Positions 11,588-21,540 of a stretch of DNA of 64,000 bases are shown piece by piece. The first letter of the stretch is position 1; each line of letters opens with the position of its first letter. The translations under genes and the position numbers were made by a program. The notes below the pieces were generated by a model. That model saw only the letters and a list, made by a program, of their open reading frames with translations. It did no database searches and was not told where the DNA came from. The DNA comes from Ligula intestinalis (taxonomy: Eukaryota > Platyhelminthes > Cestoda > Diphyllobothriidea > Diphyllobothriidae), in NCBI GenBank assembly GCA_036362985.1, contig JAYGXS010000005.1, forward strand, positions 4,993,184-5,057,183, in the 5' to 3' direction.

Positions 11588-12875
11588 CATTAACATGTTA
11601 TTATTATTACTTGTGTGATTGTGTTGAGGGCTCATGTGCGGAAATTGTGCGATTGGTCGATAATATGGTGGTTTTCGACTATTTCTGGCAAATTGTGCAT
11701 TATTGGGAAAAATTGGTGATGAGAGTGATGGAATTCGATGGCATTGTGCAACTTTCGAAGAGTATGGTGTTGTGCGAGGTGGGATTTGCGTGTGTGTGTT
11801 AAATTGAAAGGTTTGGGTGTGCGGTGGTCGTCTTGTGTATGGGCTAGGATACATGGGTTGAGAGAAATGGTGAGGTGTCATTTGAGGGTGTGCATTTAAA
11901 TATGGATATTCGGTTTGATATGCAATTCTGTTTGGGAATGGTGGTCTATTCTGGGTTGTTCGGGGGAAATAATCTAACACTGGTTTACTACTTTGGTTCG
12001 TTGAGTTAGGACTGGTATTGCTATTTATGGACATGTTTAGACTTGTGTTGCTATTTATCAGTGTATCGTGATTAGATGCAGGATAAGTGTCGTTCATGTC
12101 TAATGGGGTTGCACTATTTCGGGGTCTTTTTGTTTGAACCTTATTCTTTCCCTTAATTGCTTCGGCAGTTTTATTATTTGCTTTCTGGTTGTCATTATTA
12201 AAATTAAAAGAAGTCGCTCTCAAGTCACCTAAGCTGATGCTACGTTGATAGTTTTCATTTTCCTTCCCAGAGGAGGAGGAACTCGTTAATTGATCCTCTG
12301 AAGTAGCATTTTTGGAGTGTTTCCATCCTCTGCGACTATATGTGGCTGACTTTGTTTACGCCCTTTGTCTTTGTGAAATACTTGTTTGCGCTGCATCGGG
12401 GTCAAGTCAGGGCCTATATACGCTTTAAAACTCCGGAAACTCCTATTTATTTCAGAATTTTGTAGTAGCATTTGAGCTTCAGCGTGAGTAGAACAAGTAA
12501 GCAAAATCGGTTTGTTTTTACTTCGCGAATTCAGTCTTTTGATAGACACTATGCGTATTCTTATCCCACATTGTTGAAAAACGTTTTGTATTGCTACCAT
12601 TGGATTACTTGTTTGAGGAAAGTTGCGGAAGATAATATTACAGCTACGTTTTGATCTATCTGAAACTTCTGGTGATACTAAATGCACCACAGACTCAATC
12701 TGAGATAAATGTGTGAGTTGCTTTCAAATGAATTTGAGTCCAGAAGTAGATTAAGAATCTTAAATACAGGTTCATACTTTTCAATAAAGTTTGTTAAATT
12801 TAAGAGGGCTGACAGATCGATTTGATCCAAAACAACTTTCGCGTCAGTCATTTTTTCTAAAAAAATTTTCAAGTC
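11588..12875 (-). mobile_element. LINE-C copy 1, 5' part (ORF1 region)
   Basis: Minus-strand open pieces 12872-12678, 12690-12286 and 12223-11564. The middle piece has an RRM-like region (SCNIIFRNFPQ, IVSIKRLNSRSKNKPILLTC, AYIGPDLTPMQR), parallel to 14760-15060 in LINE-C copy 2. The last piece is Asn/Pro/His/Tyr-rich low-complexity sequence like 15290-15890 in copy 2. Copy 2 shows that the endonuclease should follow; here it is missing and LINE-A sits at that point. It is the 5' half of the element at 7376-9262. Confidence 0.78.
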
Positions 12876-13129
12876 AAGGATGTTTAAATGCTAAATATAT
12901 GTCTAAGTAACGTGTTATTGACAAGTAAACTATAAACTACTAGAATTACAACACAAATGATTTGTACATTGTTCTATGGAACAGACGACAATATCTGACC
13001 AAATCAACGTGAGTTTGGTAGCAGATTTTGGCTAAGATAGTCAACTGTTACTTATTGATAATTGATTTAAGAAAACCAAAGACTTTGAGTCGTTTCTTCT
13101 CGTATATAAATCAATTTATATAAATCTTT
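12876..13129. other. AT-rich spacer, no supported feature
   Basis: AT-rich sequence between the LINE-C ORF1 remnant and a LINE-B-type RT fragment. I see no ORF with coding character, RNA gene or repeat in it. It may contain the LINE-C 5' UTR. Confidence 0.4.
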
Positions 13130-13345
13130 CACTGATCTTCGAATTTGAACAACCCGCCAAATTTGAACAAGCCTTCCGGAAATCAATGTAGACTGCATGT
13201 ACGGTTTCTTTTGCATCAATTGCCCTTGTCCAGCTTTGCATCGTGCAGAGCATGTTTGTTACACATGACCTACCCCAGCGAAAGCCATATTGCGCATTTG
13301 ACAATATATTGTGAGTTTCACAATATATCATCAATTATTAAGTTG
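13130..13345 (-). mobile_element. LINE-B-type RT fragment
   Basis: Minus-strand reading gives AQYGFRWGRSCVTNMLCTMQ, then WTRAIDAKETVHAVYIDFRKA, the RT fingers/motif A of the LINE-B type (compare LQHGFRKNHSCLSSLL at 17.9 kb). It is truncated on both sides. The endonuclease of a similar element lies at 13510-14025 in the same orientation, with a tRNA-like foldback between them. Confidence 0.72.
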
Positions 13346-13372
13346 GTTTGGCAGATTTGCTTAATTTGAGTT

Positions 13373-13509
13373 GACCCAAGTGTGAAAAACTCTAGGCGTT
13401 TGGCGGGATTTGAACCCGCGCATCAGAGAAAGCCTTTGCCGGAGGTTAATGCTCTACCGCTAAGCTACAAACGCCCGCTTCACGCCATGAGTTTTATTAC
13501 ACTTGGATC
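13373..13509. repeat. Foldback unit: inverted arms flanking a tRNA-like sequence
   Basis: Left arm 13373-13398 and right arm 13483-13509 are imperfect inverted repeats of 26-27 bases. Left arm reads gacccaagtgt...aactc; the complement of the right arm reads gatccaagtgt...aactc. They enclose the tRNA-like sequence at 13396-13474. The unit sits between an endonuclease and an RT remnant of antisense LINEs. The arms extend the acceptor stem of the tRNA-like fold. Confidence 0.65.
13396..13474 (-). tRNA. tRNA-like sequence (tRNA gene or tRNA-derived pseudogene; anticodon unassigned)
   Basis: The minus strand folds into a 7-bp acceptor (GCGTTTG / CAAACGC), T8-A9, a D arm GCTT-AGCGGTA-GAGC, and a perfect T arm GCGGG-TTCAAAT-CCCGC. 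A-box (TAGCTTAGCGG) and B-box (GGTTCAAATCC) promoters are both good. The region between D and T arms is 30 bases instead of about 22 and does not give a clean 5-bp anticodon stem. A possible 4-of-5-bp stem gives loop CCGGCAA (GGC, Ala) but lacks U33. No CCA is encoded. A tRNA-derived retroposon head is as likely as a working tRNA. Confidence 0.6.
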
Positions 13510-14025
13510 GATAGTACCCGCTCAACTTTTCGCCAAATAGCTTCCATACCATGAGTAATACTTTCAGGCCTATCAAACACACTTAATTTACTGTTTACAT
13601 ACATAGCAACTCCTCCAACCTGGCGTTCCACTCGGTCTCGTCTTAACAACTGGTATCCAGAAAGCGCCACTTTGGAATCGCTGATGCCCTGTGATAGCCA
13701 TGTTCCCGTTATTGCTATAACATCAGGGGACTCATTGGCAACCTGTATTCAAAGTTCATCAAACTTCGAAAATATACTCTAAGCATTGCTATGCATAAAT
13801 TTTTGTCGGCGAGACTCCGCAATTTCCAATTCGTTTAGCTGCGAGTTTGCCAGTACTACTGGTCCGCAGTCGTCATAAGTATTGGTTTCTTCCAGAGCAC
13901 TATGGTGGTCTTCTCTATTACCTTGTGACCTTGGCGCGCAACTAGAATTTTTGCAGCTAAGTGAATTTTCAAATTTTAGTAGGATTTTATCGTATCCTGT
14001 CGATTTTATTGGCATAATTGTTGTT
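13510..14025 (-). mobile_element. LINE endonuclease fragment (B-type)
   Basis: On the minus strand, the frame to 13779 and its continuation read ESPDVIAITGTWLSQGI (Glu block degraded from TETWL), then YQLLRRDRVERQVGGVAMYV, standard EEP endonuclease blocks of LINEs. The upstream 78-codon piece (14015-13779) ends just before them. The frame is interrupted near 13770. It probably belongs with the RT fragment at 13130-13345. Confidence 0.7.
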
Positions 14026-14113
14026 CATAATTCGAATTTCTAACCCCTTAGCCACTCCAAAAACCGGTGGTCGTTTTCTTTGGCTAGAGGTGAAAATATA
14101 CAGTTTTCTACTG

Positions 14114-14307
14114 TTTCACCCGACATAGCCGCCTAGGAATTCTCTAGGATTCAGCTGAAAAACACGTAATTAAGTACGTGAATATTAAATCAGGTTGTAT
14201 ATTTTGAAAAAATACTCTTTTGCCAACAAGAATAGTGTACACTGATCGAAATATCAATCCAGATATTTTTCACCCTACATAGCCTCATAATTTCACCCGA
14301 CATAGCC
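14114..14307. repeat. Degenerate repeat with motif TTTCACCC-GACATAGCC
   Basis: The 17-base motif tttcaccc(g/t)acatagcc occurs at 14114-14130, 14268-14284 and 14291-14307. Sequence after the first and third copies is loosely parallel (aacaagaatagtgtacactgatcgaaatatcaat versus aacaagatttagcatacacttgttgcaatatcaat in shorter blocks). This looks like an old tandem duplication of about 170 bases. No coding potential is seen. Confidence 0.5.
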
Positions 14308-14630
14308 TAATCTGAATGTTTATTTTAGATTGCAAATTTTAAAAAGATTTCGCAATTTCCAACAAGATTTAGCATACACTTGTTGCAATATCAATCGAGT
14401 GACTTTTCATCAAGCGTAGACTCATCAATTTTATTTTCTGTATAAGAGAAGCTTTCTTGCATTGCATTTATTAAAAATATATCTAACTGCATATCCTTCT
14501 GATATTTTAAACTTCAATATGATATCACAGTCAGTTTTTAGACGAAAATCTCCCCTTAAAGACCCTCTTGGTGTTAAATTTTTGCAAGATCAACCCGTCT
14601 TAAATATGAAAAAAACTGAATCTTGATGTT

Positions 14631-15248
14631 TTGCACACTTTTAATAATTTCATGTCTCAATATGGGTGTTTGCTTACGGTTCTTAGTACCATCTTTGTTG
14701 GAAATGTCTCTTCGCTCACTTCTCAGCAATGTGAGAAATTAGAGCCCTTCATCAATTTGGTGTCTACTGAGACCTGTGACCGGCAAAAAAGAAGATATAA
14801 TTTTCTTTTAAAGAATGTCCCAAAAAGTAAAATTCCGCTAGACGTCGCCTGTCAATTCCTTTACTCGTGTGGCTTTAACTTTAACGTCGCAGAAGCTAAA
14901 AGATTGTCCTCTCGAAGCAAAAGTCCGCCGATTTTGGTAAAACTTTTTTCGGCGATAGAAGTTGACAACCTCGTCTCTCAGCATGAGCGTTCAGCTCAAT
15001 ACCTGAAAAAACATAAGCTTTTTATATGTAGGGATAAAACCCTCATGGAACATAGGATTTCGCCTGCAGCTGCAAAAACTAGGGCCCTTCCTACCCCTAC
15101 TATTCCCTATGTGGTATCTGAGGTCGACGCAAGTTCACGTCCCTCCGGATCAGGGACAACGATAATTTCACCCGAAACCTCACCCGTAATCCTTACTACT
15201 GGCTTGAGTGTAAATTCCGTAGCCTCCCGAGCGAACCTCGCCTGCTAA
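14631..15248 (+). pseudogene. LINE-C ORF1-like RNA-binding region
   Basis: 205 codons. After a hydrophobic N-terminus, residues about 44-145 form an RRM-like fold (RRYNFLLKNVPKSKIPLDVA, FNFNVAEAKRLSSRSKSPPI, LFICRDKTLMEHR), parallel to the minus-strand 12690-12286 piece of LINE-C copy 1. LINE ORF1 proteins use such domains to coat element RNA. The true start is unclear because the N-terminus differs from copy 1. A stop after NLAC separates it from the Asn-rich linker. Confidence 0.6.
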
Positions 15249-15399
15249 AGAGGCTAAACCTAATAAACCTAAACGTGCCCCCCGTAAATCGAAGCCAATT
15301 GCAAAAATCAGTAATTTACCTTATTATGAGAACAATACTAACATTTCAGAATCTACACCAGATGTAAACACTCATGTTCTTACTTTTCCAATCCCCAAA

Positions 15400-16371
15400 A
15401 TGGCCCACAATCCACAATTAATGCACTCTAATAATAATATGAATAGCTCCTCGCAATCTTCAATGCCATTTTCGAATGCCTGTCCTCCGACAAATTATGC
15501 TGACAATTCAGCATCTATAGCAGATGTAAATATTCGCGTTAGTTATTTTCAAAACCCGCAAATTGCCCAAAATGAACACATAATCAAAAGTACTAATTAT
15601 GATCATAGTCTTCCATACCCATTTAGGTCATTTTCAAACGTGCGTTTTCCGAAGAATTATGCTAAATCTTATCATAATCCTTTTTTACGACCGCCTCCTA
15701 CTTTTCTTACTCCACAAAACGGGCACCCTTTCCTCAATTTTCAAGCAAATCTGCCGCCATACAATAATCCTAATATATTTAACAATTATATTTCAGCTAA
15801 TTGTAGGCCACAGCAATCTTTCTTTCCGCCTTTTGTTTCACCCATGCCAGTTTCCTTTCCGCCACCAAGTTTTCCTTTTTTTATAAATACGGATGAGCGT
15901 AACCTGCATCTCAGGGATACGCTCAGTATAGTTTCTCTGAATGCGAGATCAGTTGTAAATAAAATGACAGAGCTCAGAACAGTAGCTTTTGAGCTTGATC
16001 CAGATGTTATTTGTATCACTGAATCTTGGGCTCATTCTCTTATCGCTGACTCAACGCTCGCTATAGATAATTTTAGTTTGTACCGACAAGACCGCATTGA
16101 AAAACGTGGCGGTGGTTGCCTTCTTTATATCAAATCATCTTTTGTACATTTCCCGTTTCATCTGAGCATTTCATCGTTTTCGGGAGATGTTTGCTTTATT
16201 TCAGTCATCCTCCCGCACAATAAAAAAGCTGTACTTGGCTGTGTCTATAATCCCCCATGTTATTCTGGTAATGAAAGTGCGCTCTGCGAACTGTTTGCAA
16301 AAGTTGCAGAAGCTGAAGTTGATGTCAAAATAATCATAGGTGATTTTTATCTGCCAGACGTTGACTGGTAG
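15400..16371 (+). pseudogene. LINE-C low-complexity linker and endonuclease
   Basis: 323 codons. Residues 1-165 are low-complexity (Asn, Pro, Phe, Ser), with no counterpart in other families here except LINE-C copy 1. From about residue 172 the EEP endonuclease begins (LSIVSLNARSVVNKM). It includes ITESWAH (Glu metal ligand) and RGGGCLLYI, and ends at GDFYLPDVDW, where the usual GDFN is GDFY. A stop follows at 16371 before the SDH block. It belongs to the nested element 14560-21537. Confidence 0.75.
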
Positions 16372-16910
16372 GCAAATACTTGTCCGCCAAAATTTCAAAA
16401 ATTTGTAGAAACTATTAACTTTGCAAACATGTCACAGCTGGTCAGTTCAGTGACTAGAAATGAGAGCATATTGGATTTAATTTTTACAAATGACGTCCAC
16501 CTCTCTTTATGAATTTTCATCGTGACCTCTTCACAAGTGACCACGCATTAATTCAGTGTTGTTTTCCAGTCTCTCTTTCAAAAAAGCCTGAGGTAAAATG
16601 CAATAACCTCGATTTTGCTAACGCAAACCGTGAACTCATAAATGACGTCGTAAGTACTTTAGATTGGCGTACTATTTTTTCAACTAATGATCCAATCTTT
16701 CTCAATGAACTTTTACAAAACCTGCCAAAAAAATTCAGACTTTTACCCCACTTAAGCCTATTAAATCAAATTCAGCTTCCTCTACCGTTCCACATTTTCT
16801 CCAAAATACACTTGGAAAATTACGGAAGCAACTTAAGGATCCGTCTAATAGCTCTTTGTCGGTGCACGTAAGGATAGCGCAGATATTTGAATCAGCGCTA
16901 AAAATAAGGC

Positions 16911-16993
16911 TTCCACGAGATAGGCGTAGAGGGTTGGCACAAGAACACAGTGTTCTCAGTCTTCCTTCAATGGTTGTCGGCAAAAGTTGCGCA
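16911..16993 (-). mobile_element. LINE-A 3' fragment, antisense (about 67-83 bp)
   Basis: agagggttggcacaagaaca... at 16927-16993 matches the complement of the LINE-A region just past the RT (compare plus strand 30598-30664). It lies exactly between the interrupted LINE-C and the 5'-truncated LINE-B. It could be a template switch made during LINE-B insertion or filler DNA. Left junction shares the short string aaataag with LINE-A. Confidence 0.75.
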
Positions 16994-19258
16994 GATTTCA
17001 ATTCAATGAAGAATACACTATCGACCGTGAATTGGGACTGCCTACTCAAGGGGGATCCGGAGGAGGATTAGAGATCACTCAAGACGGTTGCATTAGATCT
17101 GCTTAAGCGCTTCTGTCCGGTCAAGGTACACAAGACGACTAGTCGTCCTGCCTGGTTGACGAGAGACCTTAACAGGCAACTGAAGAAGAAGAATAGGAAA
17201 TGGAAGTTATTCAGGAAAACTGGGTCGCCAGTACACTTCGAGGAATTCTGACGCCAAAGAAATTCAGTAAAAAATCAATTCGCCAGGCCAGGAAAAACTA
17301 TGAATCAAGAATCCTCCAACAGGACGAAGAAAAGCCCAAAATTCTATTCCGCTACATTAACAGTAGATTAAAAAACAAGGATCCTGTCGCAGTACTTAAG
17401 AATGATGATGGCGGAGAAGTCGTTGAGAATGATGAGAAAGCCGAGTACTGTAGCCGGTTCTTTGCCTCGGTATTCACTAGGGAAACCGAGCTTCATTTTG
17501 ATAATGCCAACAGTGCTGTTGTAAACGCCGGTCCAGCACTTAATTCTCTACTATTTCCAACATCTATAGTTGAGAGGGAGCTGCAGAGCCTCAAAGAAGC
17601 AAAGTCATCCGGTCCAGACAATATACCAGCCAAGTTCTTGAAAGATTTGGCAAGCGAACTCTCAGAGCCCCTAGCACATATCTTTCGTTCTTCATTTGAA
17701 CTAGGAAAACTGCCATCTGAATGGAAAATGGCAAATATTTAACCGATATACAAGGGCGGAGCCCGAACGAAGGTTAACAATTACCGGCCCGTCAGCCTAA
17801 CTTGCATTTGCTGTAAGGTGATGGAAACGATAATTAAGAAGACGACAATGGAGTTCTTGGAGGAGAACAATCTACTGTCAGGGCTCCAACACGGCTTCAG
17901 AAAGAACCATTCTTGCCTTTCCAGCCTTCTACTCTCTACTGAGCAGTGGACTCGCGCACTAGATGAAGATGGTAAGGTTGATGTCATCTATACGGACTAC
18001 AAGAAGTCATTCGACAGCGTCCCACATAAGCGTCTAATGTATAAATTGTCAGAAATTGGCATAATAGGAAACCTGCTGGCATGGATCACAGATTTTCTCA
18101 CAGGGCGATCGCAAACTGTGTGCATCGGTGACTCAAAGTCAAGCCCTACATATGTTCTGAGTGGCGTCCCCCAAGGCTCTGTCTTAGGGCCACTGCTCTT
18201 CCTTATCTATATCAACGACTGTGTCAACGACCTGGGTTGCAGTGCTATCATGTTTGCCGACGACGTCAAACTCTGGAGAGCCATCAGGTCTGACGCCGAT
18301 AGGAAAGCGCTTCAAGAGAGTCTTAATCGACTTAGCTGCTGGTCTGCTCGTTGGCTTTTAAACTTCAACATTAGTAAGTGTGTGGTTTTTAGACTCCGTA
18401 CTAGAAGGACTGATTAGGAGAACGATTCCTTCCAATACCTCCTCGATGGGCACCCGCTTTCAAATGTGAACGAACAAAAGGATCTCGGTGTTCTAATAAA
18501 TTCCTCACTTAAACCATCTACTCAGTGTGTAAAGGCAGCTAAACGCGCGACACAGGTGCTGTTTGCGATAAGGCGGGGATTTGTAAACATTGACAAGGAG
18601 CTCTTCAGGAAAACCTACGGAGCGTTTGTTCGGTCTCACTTGGAGTATGCTGTCCAGGCCTGGCGTCCGTGGTTCAAGAAGGATTACTTGCACCTGGAAC
18701 GAGTGCAGGCGAGGGCTACGAAGATGGTCAAGAATCTTGGTCATCTGCCTTATGAAGACAGACTGACCGAACTTGATCTTTTCCCTCTCAATTATAGGCA
18801 ACTCTGCGGGGACATCATACAAACCTACCGAATTGTTAGAGGCCAAGACTGCGCCCTAGAATTTGATGATTTCTTCGAATTGGCTCGGACTGATCATCTG
18901 CGAGGTCATCCTTTTAAACTACAGAGGAAACCGGCCCGTATCGACGTTCGACGAAACGCCTTCTCGCAGAGGGTCATTGGAGCGTAGAACGGACTACCTG
19001 AAGATGTGGTCCTCTCAGATACTGTTGACATTTTTAAACACAAACTTGATTCTCATTTGCTGAGAAACTGTGGCAGATATAATGAACAAAGTGTCAGTAG
19101 CAGCACCTTGCAACTGGCTCACACTTATCGCTGATGTTAAGCCTACATTTGTACATTTGTATTATGTACTATTGTTACGGTGGACCTATTATGCGATTTT
19201 GGTTATGAATAGGGAGCTCAAGGGCGAAAGCCTTCTTCCCTTAATAAAGTGACTTAAA
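16994..19258 (+). mobile_element. LINE-B copy, 5'-truncated, inserted into LINE-C copy 2
   Basis: RT part of a CR1/Jockey-type LINE. Linker blocks are at 17000-17200 (RPAWLTRDLNRQLKKKNRKW). RT N-terminus is at 17200-17742 (SSGPDNIPAKFL), palm at 17818-18417 (LQHGFRKNHSC, SVPHKRLMYKL, GVPQGSVLGPLLFLIYINDC, MFADDVKLWR) and thumb/C-terminus at 18466-19060 (HLRGHPFKLQRK, RNAFSQRV). The 3' end (cccttaataaagtgactta) is shared with 27.7 kb and 37.75 kb. The YADD-equivalent FADD is intact, but stops at 17742 and 18417 break the frame. Confidence 0.86.
17200..18987 (+). pseudogene. LINE-B reverse transcriptase in three open pieces
   Basis: Pieces 17200-17742, 17818-18417 and 18466-18987 are nearly contiguous and are separated by single stops (KMANI* and RRTD*). 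All RT motifs are present: NYRPVSLTCICCKVME (read across 17780-17820), YTDYKKSFDSVPHKR, GVPQGSVLGPLLF and MFADDVK, then the GAFVRSHLEYAVQAW thumb block. This is the best preserved LINE polymerase in the window and could be young. Confidence 0.82.
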
Positions 19259-21537
19259 GTTCTTTACAACTGAGACTAGTCCAACACCCGAAATTACTCT
19301 GATGTGTGATGCAAATCTCACTTCAATTGATTTCTCACCTTCAAGTATTCATAAAGAAATAGCTCGTCTCAACAATTCACATTCAGTCGGGACTGATAAC
19401 ATTCCAAACTCATTTATTAAGCAATTAAGAGATTTTCCTCATTTACTGAGCAAATTATTTACAATATTTCTCGAAAACGGTTTTTTTCCTGATTCTTGGA
19501 AAACTTATATTGTAATTCCAGTTTTTAAATCTGGTGTCAGATCTGACATTAAAAATTATCGCTGTGTTCATAAAATACCTTCGCTAGCTAAACTGTTTGA
19601 AAAATTAGTCGCCAATAAAATTACAGATTTTTGCATAAGCAATCAAATATTAAATATATCTCAGCATGGTTTTTTACCGGACCGATCTTGTGAAACATGT
19701 CATATGTATTTTCTTAATCTCCTCACTTCTCTTCGTAGCGAGCATTTATCTGTGGTGGTCATCTATTTTGATCTTAGTAAGGCATTTGATAAAGTTCCTC
19801 ATGGGAGACTACTAGCCAAACTAGAGGCTATAGGATTTTGTAGTCCTCTTATTGACTTTATTAGATCATATCTTTCTAATCGAAAACAACAGGTCTTAGT
19901 AGGGTCCTTATACTCTACCCCTACCGCTTTTTTAAGCGGTGTCTTTCAAGGTACCGTTCTGGGCCCCCTGTTGTTCTTGCTTTATATAAATGATATTTCA
20001 ACAATAGTTAAACAATCTCAATCGTATATATACGCGGACGACTTGAAATGTGTATACTCCTTCTCTAAGTCTACGGCTGAGCGATGCTTAGAACGCATTC
20101 ATTCGGATTTGGACGCTCTATCTGCGTGGAGCTCCACGTGGCAGATGGAACTCTCGCCTTCTAAGTGCCAGTTCGTGTGTTTTGGGCCTGAAAGGCTGCC
20201 ACAGCCTATCATTTTTCAAGATTTCCCCATGACTGAATGTTCCCACATTAAGGACTTAGGCTTAAGTTGCACCAATAAATTAGATCTTTCACCTCACGCT
20301 GATAGAATTACAGCAAAAGCTGCTCAGATATGCGGCTTCATCTCTTATAATTTCTAACTTCCCGAAATGAATAAGACTTTATCGTATGTACGTGCTTCCT
20401 ATTCTCGAATACTGTTGTCCATTCTTTGGTCTAATGAACGAATCTAGCCGTTCAAAAATTGAAAGTGCCCAAAGAAGATTCACTAAAAGGGTCCTCTATC
20501 CTGCATTGTCAAATACTTCCTACTCAGATAGAGGTGAGATAACGAAACTGAAATTTCTTTGGGTCAGGAGACTGGAAGCAGGGTTTTGTCGCCTGTTTCG
20601 CCTTAATAATAGTTCAAATCTCCAGAAGATTTCTGCCCTTACTCCCGTAACTTGCCCTTACAACCTAAGAAATTCAACGTTGATTATACCTCCTCCTGCT
20701 TCTTCCACCTCTAAACGATCTCTATTTTTTGCTTCTAGGTATAGCTATCTTTGGAATAATTTGCCGATTGATATTCGGGTGTTGACTAGTCTATGTGCAT
20801 TCAAGCGAAGACTGCACATTTTTCTTAACACTGAATAAATTAACCTTTTGTTTACTTCATCTTTTCCGGGTAGCTTTCTCCACGATCCTGAGTAAGGGCC
20901 ATCAGGAATTTAGGATCCCTTCTTTAAACTACCTTCCTCTGACTCGTGTCCCCCGGAATCAGGAAGCAGTCTTGACGGCTCTCATTTCGCTGGTCATCAA
21001 CCATCATCAGGGCCTTATATTTGGTCACATCTCAGGCATCCCCAACGATGGTCTTGTAGATTTGACGGACTTTTGGATCTCATACGGCGGTGCCCATCAC
21101 TATCATAAACTGGTGGGTTCCCCATGCTCCATCATGCCGCACCGGTTTGGGAACCCGAGCGTAGTACCGGGAACCCGTCTATACCAGAAATGTTTCGTTA
21201 ATACCTATTGTTCTGCCCCACGCTCAGCTTCGACTGAGTTTGCTTCCAAGACCCCCCCTTACTAACAGAGGCAGTGGGTACCAGAATACATAGTCAGAAT
21301 CTAGATAACGATGTGGCTCATCTGTGTGTGCCCTTGAATTTCACCTTCCGCATGACACTGCTATATTCATTTTTTCGAATCTAACAAATTCGCTTCTAAA
21401 CGGTTATGCTCGTCTTATAGCTATAGACTATGGATACTGTTTGTGAAACCAATTATTTCTAGTACTTCTTGTTATCGAATTTTTGGTTTATTGATGAGGC
21501 CCATTGGGCCTGAAATATACAACTTATTATTATTATT
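19259..21537 (+). mobile_element. LINE-C copy 2, 3' part (RT and 3' UTR)
   Basis: Continuation of the LINE-C element after the LINE-B insertion. RT occupies 19302-20357 (351 codons, motifs VGTDNIPNSFI, NYRCVHKIPSLAKLFEKLV, YFDLSKAFDKVPHGR, VFQGTVLGPLLFLLYIND, YIYADDLKCVYS) and 20386-20838 (thumb, ending RRLHIFLNTE). The 3' UTR runs about 20840-21500 and ends with the ggcccattgggcc palindrome and (TTATTA)n at 21500-21537. Roughly the stretch between KLRKQLKDPSNSS and the first RT block is missing across the insertion. Confidence 0.86.
19302..20838 (+). pseudogene. LINE-C reverse transcriptase (two pieces)
   Basis: 351 codons then, after a stop at 20357 (ISYNF*), 150 codons. Motif A YFDLSKAFDKV, motif B region SGVFQGTVLGPL (F replaces the usual P/L) and motif C YADD are all present. 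The second piece is the thumb and C-terminal region (VLPILEYCCPFFGL, RSLFFASRYSYLWNNLPIDI). LINE-C copy 1 matches throughout. Function is copying element RNA at a nicked target; this copy cannot do it without its own intact frame. Confidence 0.8.
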
Positions 21538-21540
21538 TGG

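Larger units (their letters stand above)
14560..16910 (+). mobile_element. LINE-C copy 2, 5' part (ORF1 and endonuclease)
   Basis: ORF1-like piece 14631-15248 has an RRM-like region (RRYNFLLKNVPKS, EAKRLSSRSKSPPILV). Then 15400-16371 has an Asn/Pro/Phe-rich linker and the EEP endonuclease (IVSLNARSVVNKMTEL, PDVICITESWAH, YRQDRIEKRGGGCLLYI, IIGDFYLPDVDW). The SDHA block (FTSDHALIQCCF) is at 16535-16570, and a linker KLRKQLKDPSNSS is read near 16810-16850. The element is interrupted at about 16910 and resumes at 19259 as RT. A stop lies between ORF1 and the linker, and another at 16370, so the copy is broken. Confidence 0.85.

Noticed and set aside
20795..21265. 156-codon ORF after the LINE-C RT
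   Set aside because: It overlaps the end of the RT in another frame and lies in the LINE-C 3' UTR; no domain.
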